Shown in pieces: positions 9,274-10,000 of a stretch of 10,000 nucleotides of DNA. A model generated the notes under the pieces. That model did no database searches. It saw nothing but the letters and a program-made list of their open reading frames with translations, and had not been told where the DNA came from. Position 1 is the stretch's first letter, and each line of letters opens with the position of its first letter. The stretch covers positions 1 to 10,000 of the forward strand of contig JABUQX010014828.1 of the NCBI GenBank assembly GCA_015478945.1, written 5' to 3'. The position numbers and the translations under genes are program-made. This DNA is from Trachelipus rathkii. Its lineage: Eukaryota; Arthropoda; Malacostraca; Isopoda; Trachelipodidae.

Positions 9274-9328
9274 CGTTCTTGAGGGTTTGAACCCTCCACA
9301 TTATTTCTTCTTTAGTCAATATTACCAT

Positions 9329-9630
<302 letters not shown>

Positions 9631-9672
9631 ATATATAATAATATATATAATATATATATATATATATATAAT

Positions 9673-9764
<92 letters not shown>

Positions 9765-9775
9765 TGTATATATAT

Positions 9776-9776
<1 letters not shown>
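9631..9776. repeat. (TA)n array with TAA slips
   Basis: ATATAATAATATA-type interruptions at the left (9631-9690), then a nearly pure TA run to about 9763, a CTG break, and a short TA remnant joined directly to the CAT array. Confidence 0.97.
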
Positions 9777-9777
<1 letters not shown>

Positions 9778-9830
<53 letters not shown>

Positions 9831-9831
9831 C
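9778..9831. repeat. (CAT)17 microsatellite
   Basis: Seventeen perfect CAT units, then CAC. One + frame reads poly-His and the minus strand reads poly-Asp or poly-Met. The poly-His frame is continuous with the open frame at 9849-10000. Confidence 0.98.
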
Positions 9832-9848
9832 CCATCTTATCTCCCCAG

Positions 9849-10000
9849 GACTGGAGCCAAAGTTGCAGCAACTATCTCAGAACATAAAATGAGTAGAGAA
9901 TGTGACAAAGTGAAAGAAGGCCCAACCTGCCGCCCCTTTATGCCAATAAGTGAGAACTCGTCGCAGTCAGAAAAATCCACCAAGGCTTCACGGGACCTCG
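9849..10000 (+). CDS. Candidate 5' edge of an exon or transposon coding fragment, running off the window
   Basis: An acceptor-like TTATCTCCCCAG (9837-9848) precedes a frame with codons starting at 9850 that stays open for 50 codons to the window edge. It is non-repetitive and of normal composition: TGAKVAATISEHKMSRECDK, then about 30 more residues with two Cys, Pro and a Ser/Lys-rich end. No domain is recognised. The same frame is also open upstream through the CAT array as poly-His, so the exon start is not fixed by a stop. The opposite strand is also open in one frame over the same bases, ending at a TAA complementary to 9837-9839, so the coding strand is not settled. A retroelement or transposon fragment is as likely as a host exon. 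Confidence 0.2.

Noticed and set aside
9281..9296. GAGGGTT-TG-AACCCTC palindrome with a B-box-like GGTTTGAACCC
   Set aside because: No A box at the expected distance upstream, and no match to the two SINE copies. It is probably chance or part of the flanking repeat.

Overview
This 10 kb window looks like eukaryotic, almost certainly animal, intergenic or intronic DNA. It is extremely AT-rich, with long uninterrupted (TA)n, (TAA/TTA)n, (CT)n and (CAT)n arrays. There is no bacterial gene packing, and the only mobile elements I can support are tRNA-derived SINE-like copies. The mix of TA/TAA microsatellite abundance with tRNA-derived SINEs fits a mollusc, and an octopus-like cephalopod is my best guess. 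That is an inference from genome style, not from a diagnostic gene. I see no complete protein-coding gene, rRNA, functional tRNA or CRISPR array. Almost every long open frame is a translation of a microsatellite.

Layout. Positions 1-550 hold CCA-rich, TGTAA-type and TAA-type simple repeats. A minus-strand tRNA-derived SINE copy lies at about 785-903, followed by a GC-rich, strongly diverged minisatellite of about 33 bp period (1006-1515). This is the most unusual base composition in the window. Positions 1516-4277 are mostly single-copy-looking AT-rich DNA with a TA/CA microsatellite at 1839-1905 and a cluster of short hairpins near 2943-2985. From 4451 to 7325 the window is dominated by trinucleotide arrays. 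They are TTA/ATT on the + strand up to about 5657, then switch abruptly to TAA/AAT, which makes a large head-to-head inverted repeat at 5586-5749. The TAA half contains a higher-order duplicated unit (6638-6845 and 6930-7210).

Positions 7417-10000 alternate (TA)n arrays with short unique spacers. These include a second copy of the same SINE family (7846-7980), a (TGC)-(ACT)-(AAT) compound array, a CT-TA-CT block of over 700 bp (8274-9008), a possible DNA-transposon end with CAGGGCTG (near 9273), and a (CAT)17 array. The last 150 bases contain the only non-repetitive, protein-like open frame of note. It sits behind a splice-acceptor-like sequence and runs off the right edge.

No genes can be shown to work together here. 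The interest lies in repeat architecture: two related SINE copies, a decayed GC-rich minisatellite, polarity-switched trinucleotide domains and repeated array-junction sequences. I did not find evidence of a new gene system.
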